Assembly: GCA_035461405.1 (NCBI GenBank)
Contig: DATHVH010000323.1
Span: 11,550 to 75,549, forward strand
DNA from: Anditalea sp035461405
GTDB taxonomy: Bacteria; Bacteroidota; Bacteroidia; Cytophagales; Cyclobacteriaceae
Direction: 5' to 3'
Length of the DNA: 64,000 nt
In this document: positions 55,454 through 63,081 of the stretch, one piece after another
Layout of the letters: each line of letters starts with the position of its first letter
Numbering within the stretch: position 1 is the stretch's first letter
Made by a program: the position numbers and the translations under genes
Notes under the pieces: model-generated
What the model was told of the DNA's origin: nothing
Database searches by the model: none
The model's input: only the letters and a program-made list of their open reading frames with translations

Positions 55454-56308
55454 ATGCTAAAGATTAAGAAAATCCATACAGCAGCTCTGAGACCCATAGC
55501 TGATCTTATTACATATAGCCCAATACCTTCCGCTGAACTTCGGCACATAGATCCATTTCTATTTTTAAATCATCACGGTCATCAGATATATCCCAAGGGA
55601 AACAATGGTCTACCTTTCGGTCCCCATCCACATAGGGGTATGGAGACAGTCACATTTATCTTAGAAGGTGACATCATGCATAAAGACTCTGGAGGTCATG
55701 AGTCAGTGATAGAGTCAGGAGGTATACAGTGGATGACTGCAGGAAAAGGTCTTATCCATGCAGAGGTTAGTTCCTCCAAATTTAAAGAAAATGGAGGGGA
55801 ACTGGAAATATTACAGCTCTGGCTGAATTTACCTGCCAAACACAAGATGGTGGAACCCAACTATGTGGGACTGCAGAAAAGTGAAATTACTAGTTTCACT
55901 CTGGATAGCAATAATATAAATGTGCAGTTATTAGCCGGAGAGTGGAATGGGCATACAGGTTCTTTTGAATCTCTATCTCCGATATTTCTGAGCACTATAT
56001 CTATGAAAAAAGGCAGCGGGTTCACCAAAGTCATACCCCAGGGTGAAAACATATTCTTTTATATAGTAAGAGGTACAGTAGAAGTCAATGGGAAAAATAT
56101 AGCAAAAAGAAATTTAGTGGAATTCTCAGATGAGGGAGGTGATCTATTAATTGGGGCTAAGGAAGATTCCTATATCATTTTTGGGCATGCCAAACCTTTT
56201 GATGAGCCTATAGTAGCTCAAGGCCCCTTTGTCATGAATTCTCAGAGAGAAATCATGGAAGCTTATCAGGATTATCAAGAGGGTAAATTTGGTAAATGGG
56301 AAGAATAA
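55454..56308 (+). CDS. Pirin family protein
   Basis: 284 residues, the typical bicupin pirin. The N-terminal cupin has PFLFLNHHG, FGPHPHRGMETVTFILEGD (His58, His60 metal ligands) and TAGKGLIHAEVSS (His102, Glu104), followed by a weaker C-terminal cupin. Pirins bind iron and act as redox-responsive regulators or as quercetin-2,3-dioxygenase-type enzymes. Which applies here is unknown. The first of three structured RNA elements begins 3 nt after the stop codon and would also terminate this transcript. Confidence 0.92.
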   Translation: MLKIKKIHTAALRPIADLITYSPIPSAELRHIDPFLFLNHHGHQIYPKGNNGLPFGPHPHRGMETVTFILEGDIMHKDSGGHESVIESGGIQWMTAGKGLIHAEVSSSKFKENGGELEILQLWLNLPAKHKMVEPNYVGLQKSEITSFTLDSNNINVQLLAGEWNGHTGSFESLSPIFLSTISMKKGSGFTKVIPQGENIFFYIVRGTVEVNGKNIAKRNLVEFSDEGGDLLIGAKEDSYIIFGHAKPFDEPIVAQGPFVMNSQREIMEAYQDYQEGKFGKWEE

Positions 56309-56310
56309 TA

Positions 56311-56448
56311 AAGGAGGTCAAAAAATACTCAAAAAACACCTCCTTAAAGTTTCTAATAAATAATCATAGCATAAAAAGTTGCTTAATCACCCTATTGTAA
56401 AGATAGGGCTTATATACATAATAAAAATACCGCGATTACGGTATTTTT
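56311..56448 (+). ncRNA. Structured RNA element, copy 1 of 3
   Basis: 138 nt from hairpin 1 (AAGGAGGT 56311-56318 with ACCTCCTT 56338-56345) through the core GTTGCTTAATCACCCTA (56378-56394) to a terminator hairpin (AAAAATACCG 56423-56432, CGGTATTTTT 56439-56448). In this copy CCCTA and TAGGG after the core can form an extra hairpin. A TAAATTTG box at 56284-56291, inside the pirin gene, is a possible -7 promoter element. There is no conserved start codon, so it is RNA rather than peptide. Confidence 0.7.
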
Positions 56449-56622
56449 CAGATTTTAATGGACTTATATATATACAGAAGGTATATGAAATATATTATAT
56501 GTTTCAGCAAAATCAATATTTGGCTTATGTCCAAACACAAACTCTTAATATTAGTTGACTATTCGGCGGAAGCAATATTGATAAAATATGGCTTTGGTGG
56601 AGTGAAATTTAAAACATAGTAA

Positions 56623-56761
56623 AAAGGAGGTCAAAAAATTTGAAAAATGCCTCCTTTATAGTTACTAAGTAAAATATTGATTCGAAAAAGTTGCTTAATC
56701 ACCCTATTATAAAGGTAAAGCTTTCTTACTGATTAAAAATACCCCGATTACGGTATATTTT
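56623..56761 (+). ncRNA. Structured RNA element, copy 2 of 3
   Basis: 139 nt. Hairpin 1 has arms AAAGGAGG (56623-56630) and CCTCCTTT (56650-56657), with an inner TCAAA-AAA-TTTGA pairing. The core GTTGCTTAATCACCCTA is at 56690-56706. The terminator (about 56735-56761, ATACC...GGTAT) has a C-C mismatch and one bulged A, so it is weaker than in the other copies. The linker after hairpin 1 (TTATAGTTACTAAGTAAAAT) is close to that of copy 3. The spacer upstream is free of genes and could hold its own promoter. Confidence 0.7.
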
Positions 56762-56895
56762 GGTTTTGGAATACCAATCTTCAATTTTGATTTGAAAATA
56801 TAACACTAAAGTCTTCTACTTCCCCAAGCATATTTATAACGTATGCGACTTTAAGAGAGATTTAATGATGTCAAACTCGATAATAAAGAAAGAAA

Positions 56896-57036
56896 AAAGG
56901 AGGTCAAAAAATTTATAAAAAAAACCTCCTTTATAGTTAGTAAGTAAAATATGTAAGTGGAAAAAGTTGCTTAATCACCCTATGTAAAGGTAAAAATTCC
57001 CAAGGTTTTAAAAATACCGTAATTACGGTATTTTTT
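56896..57036 (+). ncRNA. Structured RNA element, copy 3 of 3
   Basis: 141 nt. Hairpin 1 arms AAAGGAGGT (56896-56904) and ACCTCCTTT (56924-56932); core GTTGCTTAATCACCCTA at 56966-56982. The terminator contains the perfect palindrome TACCGTAATTACGGTA with A-run/T-run extension (57010-57036). It lies 116 nt upstream of the glutaminase start. A leader (attenuator) role for that gene is therefore possible, alongside a free small RNA. Confidence 0.7.
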
Positions 57037-57152
57037 GTTTTGAGGTAAAATATTTACTGGAGAAAGCTCCTCTCCTCTTACTTAGCAAAAGGAACAATCA
57101 TTGCTTACCATTTAATACTTTAAATTTAAACTTTACTTATAATATAATTTTT

Positions 57153-58067
57153 ATGGACTATCAGGAATTGATCGATGAGGTATATGATGAAGTATCCTCA
57201 ATGAAATTAAAAGGAAAAGTAGCTGATTATATACCTCAATTGGCTGATATAGATCCAGATCTTTTTGGATTGGCTTTAGTAGATTTAGAAGGCAATATAT
57301 ATGGAGCGGGGGATTATCGAAAAGAATTTTCTATCCAAAGTATTTCCAAAGTGCATACCCTCACCATGGTAATGCATGTATTTAAAAGTAAGCTTTGGCA
57401 CAGGGTAAACGTTGAGCCCAGCGGTAACCCATTTAACTCCGTGGCCCAGCTGGAATATGAACATGGCATCCCTCGTAATCCATTTATCAATGCCGGAGCA
57501 CTTGTTATAACTGATGCACTGGTTTCAAAATATGAAAACCCGGAGAAAGATATCATTGATTTTATTAATGAGATCACCGGCCATAAATCTGTCAAAGTAA
57601 ATAAACTTGTTCATCAATCCGAAATAGACCATTCGGACCGCAATATGGCGCTGGCTCATTTTTTAAAAGCCCATGATAACTTTAATAATAAAATAGATAG
57701 AGTATTGGATGTATATACTTATGCCTGCTCTCTAGAAATGAATTGTATAGATCTAGCCAGGTCTTTTAGCTTCTTTGCAAATGACGGTTATTGCATCTTT
57801 GCGGACCGTCAGATACTATCGCAAAGTCATAATCAAAGAATAAATTCGCTGATGCTAACCTGTGGATTCTATGATGAATCCGGAGAATTTGCCTTTAGGG
57901 TAGGACTTCCCGGTAAAAGTGGTGTGGGAGGAGGAGTGGCAGCCGTATTACCCGGCAAATTCAGCGTAGCTGCATTCAGCCCTCAGCTTAATAAAAAAGG
58001 CAATTCCCTAAAAGCCATGAAAGCCCTTGAACTTCTTACTACAAAATTGAAATTCTCATTGTTTTAG
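57153..58067 (+). CDS. glsA: Glutaminase
   Basis: 304 residues, the standard length of bacterial serine-dependent glutaminases (beta-lactamase fold), which hydrolyse glutamine to glutamate and ammonia. The catalytic Ser63-x-x-Lys66 is in FSIQSISKVHTL. Substrate-binding segments include EPSGNPFNSVAQLEYEHGIPRNPFINAGALV and the C-terminal GLPGKSGVGGGVAAVLPGKFSVAAFSP. It is preceded by the three-copy RNA array. It converges on recQ across an inverted repeat. Confidence 0.95.
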   Translation: MDYQELIDEVYDEVSSMKLKGKVADYIPQLADIDPDLFGLALVDLEGNIYGAGDYRKEFSIQSISKVHTLTMVMHVFKSKLWHRVNVEPSGNPFNSVAQLEYEHGIPRNPFINAGALVITDALVSKYENPEKDIIDFINEITGHKSVKVNKLVHQSEIDHSDRNMALAHFLKAHDNFNNKIDRVLDVYTYACSLEMNCIDLARSFSFFANDGYCIFADRQILSQSHNQRINSLMLTCGFYDESGEFAFRVGLPGKSGVGGGVAAVLPGKFSVAAFSPQLNKKGNSLKAMKALELLTTKLKFSLF

Positions 58068-58087
58068 TTGAATGACTCAAAAAAGTA

Positions 58088-58167
58088 AACCACATAAGAC
58101 CACAGGAACAAAAGGACGTATAAGTTTCTAAATTTTTCTTATGTGTCTTTAGATGTCTTATGTGGTT
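58088..58167. repeat. Inverted repeat between glsA and recQ
   Basis: Perfect 13-bp arms AACCACATAAGAC (58088-58100) and GTCTTATGTGGTT (58155-58167) flank about 54 nt that holds further CACATAAGA-type units on the minus strand. Such CACATAAG-rich palindromes resemble dispersed intergenic repeats in related genomes (recollection, not checked). It may act as a bidirectional terminator here. Confidence 0.6.
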
Positions 58168-58179
58168 CTAAGAAACGAT

Positions 58180-60345
58180 CTACTCCTCAGCTAGTGCCAC
58201 CTTGATCTGGTAATAAGAAAACCGATCTCCGAAATGCTCCTTCACAGGTCTTAGCTTCTTATCATCGAGTCTTCGGTAAAAAAGTTTAATAGTAAGGATA
58301 TCATCTTTCGATAAAATGGATTCCGCATTCAGCTTACCGTTTTTGATCAGGTTGACAATATGGTTTTCCACTGTCATAGGTGTCATACTTCTCTTTTCTG
58401 CTATCTGATAGATATTCATTCCTTCGTTAAAATGATTCAATGTTACCTTTTCCGTATCTGAAACACCTCTGCTACTATTCCCTGATTTGGATAAGGATTT
58501 TCTTGAAGATGGCTTTCTTTTTGGCTCAAGATTGTTGGCCTTTACATAGGGGAGTATGGTCGCCAAAAGATCCTTCCCATAACTCTGCGCCTTTACCTGA
58601 CCTATACCCGTGATATCCAATAGATCCGCCTGCTTAATGGGAAAATAGGTGGCCAGTTCTACTAAAGTAGCATCCGAAAAAATGATATAAGGAGGCACCC
58701 CTTCTTCGCGGGCGAGGTTATATCTCAATGCCTTAAGCTCTTCAAACATCCCTTCATCATGCTGGGACTTGACTTTGTATGATGGAGCGTCAGGCTCCAT
58801 GGCCAATAAGATTTTCTCTTTCTTCTTAAGCTTTTCCCAGGCCATTGTGGTAAGCTTCAAGGTAGGAAAAGAACTTCCGGCTTCAGCCAGATACCCCGCC
58901 TGGATCAGCTGGGCACCCAATTCCTTCCAATAAACTTCAGTTTGATTCTGTCCTATCCCAAAGACCGATAAAGCTTTATGATTCTCTTGGATCTTGCTTG
59001 ATTTTGATCCTTTCAATACCAGAATAACATAGCCCAAACCATAGGCTTCATTTAATCTTGCTACCGTAGAAAGCAACATTTGCGATGGCACGGTCATGTC
59101 CCGCTGATTGTCCCTGCCAAAGCACACATCACAGTTGCCACAGTGGTCGGGATACTCTTCGCCAAAATAGTTCATAAGGTATTTCCTGCGGCAGATATTA
59201 CTCTGCCCGTAGGTCCTCATTTTGGCCAGTTTGCCTTTCATGACTTTGATGTACTCTGGATTATCTGCCTTTTCGAGCATCTTTTCCAGCGTAATGCTAT
59301 CGCCGACGCTGAAAAACATCAGGGCATCACTGGGCAATCCATCCCTTCCCGCCCGTCCTGTCTCCTGATAATAGCCCTCAATGTTTTGGGGCATGTTCAT
59401 ATGCACCACAAAGCGTACATTAGACTTATCGATCCCCATACCAAAAGCGATGGTAGCCACCATGATCTTCACTTCATCTTTGATGAATTTCTCCTGGTTT
59501 TGGTCACGAACCTCCCGTGGGAGTCCGGCATGATACGGCAAAGCAGTCAATCCGGCATCCTGTAGTTTTTCTGCAGTTTCTTCAGTCTGCTTTCGGGAAA
59601 GACAGTATATGATCCCGCTATTTTTTCGGTGTGTTTCGAGAAAATCCAGCAGCTTGTCAAAGGACTGCTGTTTAGGAGTAACCTTATAGGTGATGTTTTC
59701 ACGGTCAAAAGAAGAAATGAACCACTTTGGAGATTTAAAGCCTAACTTCTCAGAAATATCCTTACGCGTGAGCTTATCCGCTGTGGCAGTAAGGGCTATA
59801 AATGGTATCTGGGAAAAATGTTTTCGAAGATTTCCTATCTTCAGATATTCCGGTCTGAAATCATGTCCCCACTGTGATACGCAGTGCGCTTCATCCACTG
59901 CGATCAGAGATAGGTTAGCCTGCTTTAAGAAATCCAACAGTGGTGCACTCCCCGAAAACAAACGTTCAGGAGCTACATACAATAATTTGATCTTCCCATC
60001 CATCACTGCTTGGGAAACATACCTTTGCTCACTTTGGCTCTGGGTAGAATTCATGAATGCGGCAGGGATTCCATTGGCATTTAAGGCGTCTACCTGGTCC
60101 TTCATCAGTGCGATCAAGGGACTGATCACCAAGGTAAAGCCTTCAAAAACCATAGCAGGAACTTGATAACAGACCGATTTACCACCTCCCGTAGGCATGA
60201 GGACTATGGTATCCTCCTTAGCCATTACTGTATTAATTATAGCTTCCTGATTACCCCTGAATCCACTATATCCATAAAAATTCTTTAATACCTCGAGCGG
60301 GCGCTTCATAAAATGGGTTTTGGTTGGGGCTATAAAATTACTCAT
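58180..60345 (-). CDS. recQ: ATP-dependent DNA helicase RecQ
   Basis: 721 residues. It has the SF2 helicase core with Walker A PTGGGKS (51-57), DEAH box 151-154 in VDEAHCVSQWGHDFRP, and motif VI ETGRAGRDG. A zinc-binding RQC region (CRRKYLMNYFGE...CGNCDVC), an HRDC domain (about 525-600) and a C-terminal helix-turn-helix region (NIYQIAEKRSMTPMTVENHIVNLIKNG) follow. It unwinds recombination intermediates and stalled forks in the 3'-5' direction. An alternative ATG at codon 13 is possible. It converges on glsA. Confidence 0.95.
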   Translation of the reverse strand: MSNFIAPTKTHFMKRPLEVLKNFYGYSGFRGNQEAIINTVMAKEDTIVLMPTGGGKSVCYQVPAMVFEGFTLVISPLIALMKDQVDALNANGIPAAFMNSTQSQSEQRYVSQAVMDGKIKLLYVAPERLFSGSAPLLDFLKQANLSLIAVDEAHCVSQWGHDFRPEYLKIGNLRKHFSQIPFIALTATADKLTRKDISEKLGFKSPKWFISSFDRENITYKVTPKQQSFDKLLDFLETHRKNSGIIYCLSRKQTEETAEKLQDAGLTALPYHAGLPREVRDQNQEKFIKDEVKIMVATIAFGMGIDKSNVRFVVHMNMPQNIEGYYQETGRAGRDGLPSDALMFFSVGDSITLEKMLEKADNPEYIKVMKGKLAKMRTYGQSNICRRKYLMNYFGEEYPDHCGNCDVCFGRDNQRDMTVPSQMLLSTVARLNEAYGLGYVILVLKGSKSSKIQENHKALSVFGIGQNQTEVYWKELGAQLIQAGYLAEAGSSFPTLKLTTMAWEKLKKKEKILLAMEPDAPSYKVKSQHDEGMFEELKALRYNLAREEGVPPYIIFSDATLVELATYFPIKQADLLDITGIGQVKAQSYGKDLLATILPYVKANNLEPKRKPSSRKSLSKSGNSSRGVSDTEKVTLNHFNEGMNIYQIAEKRSMTPMTVENHIVNLIKNGKLNAESILSKDDILTIKLFYRRLDDKKLRPVKEHFGDRFSYYQIKVALAEE

Positions 60346-60796
60346 TAAGCCCGGGTTTAAAAAATTAAATACAATAGGAAATAGTTGAAAAAGGGATTGA
60401 AAGTTGACAATTAATTACTCTACTTATCAAGTAATTCTCTGCCCCCTGTCAGGTTTTTATTTTGCTTGAAACAGTACTTTCTTATCAAAGCTTTACTATT
60501 TCGTAACTACGGCACGACATGAAGCTTTGTTCATTTCCTGCTAAAAATAATCTATACCTGCGGCAGACAGGCGGCACGATAATGAAACCAAAATGGTCAC
60601 GGTGTCACGTACTTCACCCTACATACTTTATTTCCATCGGTCATCCGACACAAACTTCAGTCTTCGTTCCCTTTTACTTCTAACTTTTCCTTTTTATGTA
60701 CTTATCTTATTTTCGTACTTCTCACTTTTTACTTCTTACTTTACTTACCCCGACAATCATACTTCGCACTTAATTTTCATCCAACATCGGCCATCT
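60346..60796. other. Intergenic region with low-complexity repeats
   Basis: 451 nt. It contains a GC-rich CTGCGGCAGACAGG palindrome near 60559, related to one at 43204. About 60650-60780 is a pyrimidine-rich, degenerate stretch (on the minus strand a run of GAAGTA/AAGTGA-like heptamers). An 83-codon plus-strand ORF over it is an artefact of this composition. The recQ promoter must lie here. Confidence 0.5.
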
Positions 60797-62809
60797 CTAC
60801 TTCCTCATCACTTTTATACGCTCCACTTTATTGCCCCATTGTAGTTCAAATATCCAAAGACCAGTGGGAGCTTTGGCCATAATGTCCGATGCTGATTGGT
60901 TTAGTTCCTGCAGGTTGCGGAACTTCATTTCCTCTGAACTGATATGGGATGAAAGTATGCGCAGAGATATGGCTTCATCATGATATTGGGCTATATCAAC
61001 CAATTCAAGATTAAACTCACTGCCCACTGTTGGATTAGGGTAGGCACGCCATACGCCTTTGGTAAAGTGAACATTCGGCACCCTTACGGCAGTGATATCG
61101 CTGTATTCATATTTACCGTTAAAATCTACCTGCTTTAATCTATAGAATATATTTCCTCCAGTCAGAGGCAGCTTATCATCTTCAAAATTATATTCAGTGA
61201 CCTCATCTGTCCAGCCTCTGCCCGCCACTTGGCCTATCTTCTCAAATGATTTCGTACCATCAGTTGATCTTTCAACTTCGAAATGGCTGTTTTCCCATTC
61301 TTTGGAAGTTGACCATGAAAGAATATTATACCTTTCGGTTCTTTCATGTTCAACGGTAACGTCGATAAAATTAACTGGCAGGACTCTACAGCCTGTATAT
61401 ATAGCACAAGGCTCACCATCTTCGGCATCTTCACAATATAAATTCACATCTACTCCTTCATCTGCATTTGCTTCTGGACGTATTCCGCAAACATAAACTT
61501 CAGCAGTTTCCGTAACATCAAGGGTGCCCCCACCAATAAGGAAAATCCCCCCCTCACAATCAGTTTGGAAATCGACACATCCTCCCACTATATCCATCTC
61601 AGCATTTCCGGTCACATACATTTCAGAAGTTCCTCTAACGTACACGCTTCCTTCTATTAATGTTTTAGAATTGTCATCAAAGACAACTGTAGAACCCCCT
61701 CTTACCTCAAAATCTCCACCTACAGAAATTTCACTATCACCTCCAAAGGTTACTTTGGTAGTATTCCCAAATATTTCTACATCTTCTTTAATAATAACGT
61801 TTGCCGAACCAATGGCATTAAAATAGGAGTTCTGTCCACCTGCTACCGTCAAACTTTCAGTTTCAAAATCTCCTTTGATATTAAAGCCAGAGCTGTTTCC
61901 ATTGATACGCGTGGCCCCAAGGACCTGTAGTCCTCCACCTTCTTCCACATTTACTGTAACATTTTGGTTGATCGCAATATCCGTAGTTACTACTTTACCA
62001 CTTCCATCACCATCTATCGTTAAGGTGGTATTGTTTTTTAGATCAGTTAAGCCATTGACAGTAAAAGATCCGCTATTGATTAAATCTATATTTAGTTCCG
62101 TTTTCTTTGAATTATTTTTGTTAATAGTGGCGGCATCTACCACAAGGCTATTCATAGTCACATCACCACCATCTACAATTATATTTACTGTTGCGGCCTT
62201 ATCTATGGATAAATTATTCAGATCTAAATTTACTCCCGAGCCGACCTTAATAGTAACATGATCTTTAATATGTATATTACCTGGAGATATATCATGGTTA
62301 ATAATAAATTCCACCGGACATGAGGAAGTACCTTGCAATTCATAAACTGGAGCAGGAGGCACGTATGGCGCTTGGGCTACCACTATTCGTCCATCCGCAT
62401 AATATACAGTATATCCTGCTTGAACAATTACCTCATCTCCTACTACGGTTTCTAATCGGACTCCTTCAGCGGTAATGATATAATCTTCTACAAGTACTTT
62501 TAAGGTATCCTCTCCTTCAATAATTGGGTTAAATAGTGAATCCAGGACAACAACCCATTCTTCTCCGATAACTACAATATCACCTGCCTCTAGTTCAGGA
62601 TCTGCTGGAACCACTATCGGTCTTTCTATTGCTACCACAGCATCTGGACAAGTACCAGTACGATCCCAACAGGAAGATGAAGTAAAATAACCAACCAAAT
62701 CTGAGGCACAGGAACCGTTGCTAGTCATTATGACTTGGGCGTAGTTATCCTGGATATTAAAAAAAGAAAATATAATAACAAACACGAAAAATATGTAAGT
62801 CTTACCCAT
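60797..62809 (-). CDS. T9SS-sorted surface protein with repetitive beta-strand passenger
   Basis: 670 residues. The signal peptide (MGKTYIFFVFVIIFSFFNIQDNYAQ) precedes a Cys-containing N-terminal part (about 25-170). A long run of short strand repeats (170-450: GGDVTMNSLVVDAATI, GGDFEVRGGSTVVFDDNSKTLIEG, GSVYVRGTSEMYVTGNAEMDIVGG) suggests a right-handed beta-helix resembling bactofilin-like stacks. A fibronectin-like linker (RVLPVNFIDVTVEHERTERYNILSW) and a type IX secretion C-terminal sorting domain (WRAYPNPTVGSEFNLEL, ending KVERIKVMRK) follow. Export through T9SS to the cell surface is expected; function is unknown. Confidence 0.85.
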   Translation of the reverse strand: MGKTYIFFVFVIIFSFFNIQDNYAQVIMTSNGSCASDLVGYFTSSSCWDRTGTCPDAVVAIERPIVVPADPELEAGDIVVIGEEWVVVLDSLFNPIIEGEDTLKVLVEDYIITAEGVRLETVVGDEVIVQAGYTVYYADGRIVVAQAPYVPPAPVYELQGTSSCPVEFIINHDISPGNIHIKDHVTIKVGSGVNLDLNNLSIDKAATVNIIVDGGDVTMNSLVVDAATINKNNSKKTELNIDLINSGSFTVNGLTDLKNNTTLTIDGDGSGKVVTTDIAINQNVTVNVEEGGGLQVLGATRINGNSSGFNIKGDFETESLTVAGGQNSYFNAIGSANVIIKEDVEIFGNTTKVTFGGDSEISVGGDFEVRGGSTVVFDDNSKTLIEGSVYVRGTSEMYVTGNAEMDIVGGCVDFQTDCEGGIFLIGGGTLDVTETAEVYVCGIRPEANADEGVDVNLYCEDAEDGEPCAIYTGCRVLPVNFIDVTVEHERTERYNILSWSTSKEWENSHFEVERSTDGTKSFEKIGQVAGRGWTDEVTEYNFEDDKLPLTGGNIFYRLKQVDFNGKYEYSDITAVRVPNVHFTKGVWRAYPNPTVGSEFNLELVDIAQYHDEAISLRILSSHISSEEMKFRNLQELNQSASDIMAKAPTGLWIFELQWGNKVERIKVMRK

Positions 62810-63025
62810 AGTTCTCGATTTTATTTATTCAAAAATGTCGATGACAATATTAAATATGTATTTGAGAACAGTAAGGTAAAAATAAATTTTATATTATATC
62901 ATATATTAAATACTTAATTTATAATAATAATCTGATAGTATATAACAATAGCAATAGATATATTAGTAAAAGGTACTTGATCTATATACTTATTTACGTT
63001 AAAATGTAATTTTTTGCCATATATT

Positions 63026-63058
63026 AAAAAAGCAGTCCATTTCTGGACTGCCTTTTTT
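63026..63058 (-). terminator. Terminator after the Gly-rich T9SS gene
   Basis: Arms GCAGTCC and GGACTGC with an ATTTCT loop, bounded by A-run and T-run. On the minus strand it is followed by TTTTTT. It lies about 24 nt after the stop codon of the gene ending at 63082. Confidence 0.85.
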
Positions 63059-63081
63059 AATATTTATAATAATGTTAAAAA

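Larger units (their letters stand above)
56311..57036 (+). repeat. Tandem array of three RNA elements
   Basis: Three homologous units start at 56311, 56623 and 56896. Invariant parts are GGAGGTCAAAAAAT, AAAAAGTTGCTTAATC with the following ACCCTA, and a TACC...ATTACGGTA terminator. Unit length is constant (138-141 nt); the distance from hairpin to core is 27-28 nt and from core to terminator about 28 nt. Spacers of about 130-175 nt between units are unrelated in sequence. Confidence 0.8.

Noticed and set aside
56311..57036. CRISPR-like reading of the triple repeat
   Set aside because: Units are ~140 nt with internal hairpins and terminators, spacers are long and of unequal length, and no cas genes are present.
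60593..60844. 83-codon plus-strand ORF rich in Phe, Ser and Tyr
   Set aside because: It lies over a pyrimidine-rich degenerate repeat and runs into the T9SS gene on the other strand; it has no protein-like features.
61524..62261. Plus-strand ORFs opposite the T9SS passenger
   Set aside because: They are antisense shadows created by the repetitive strand-coding sequence; no plausible composition or starts.
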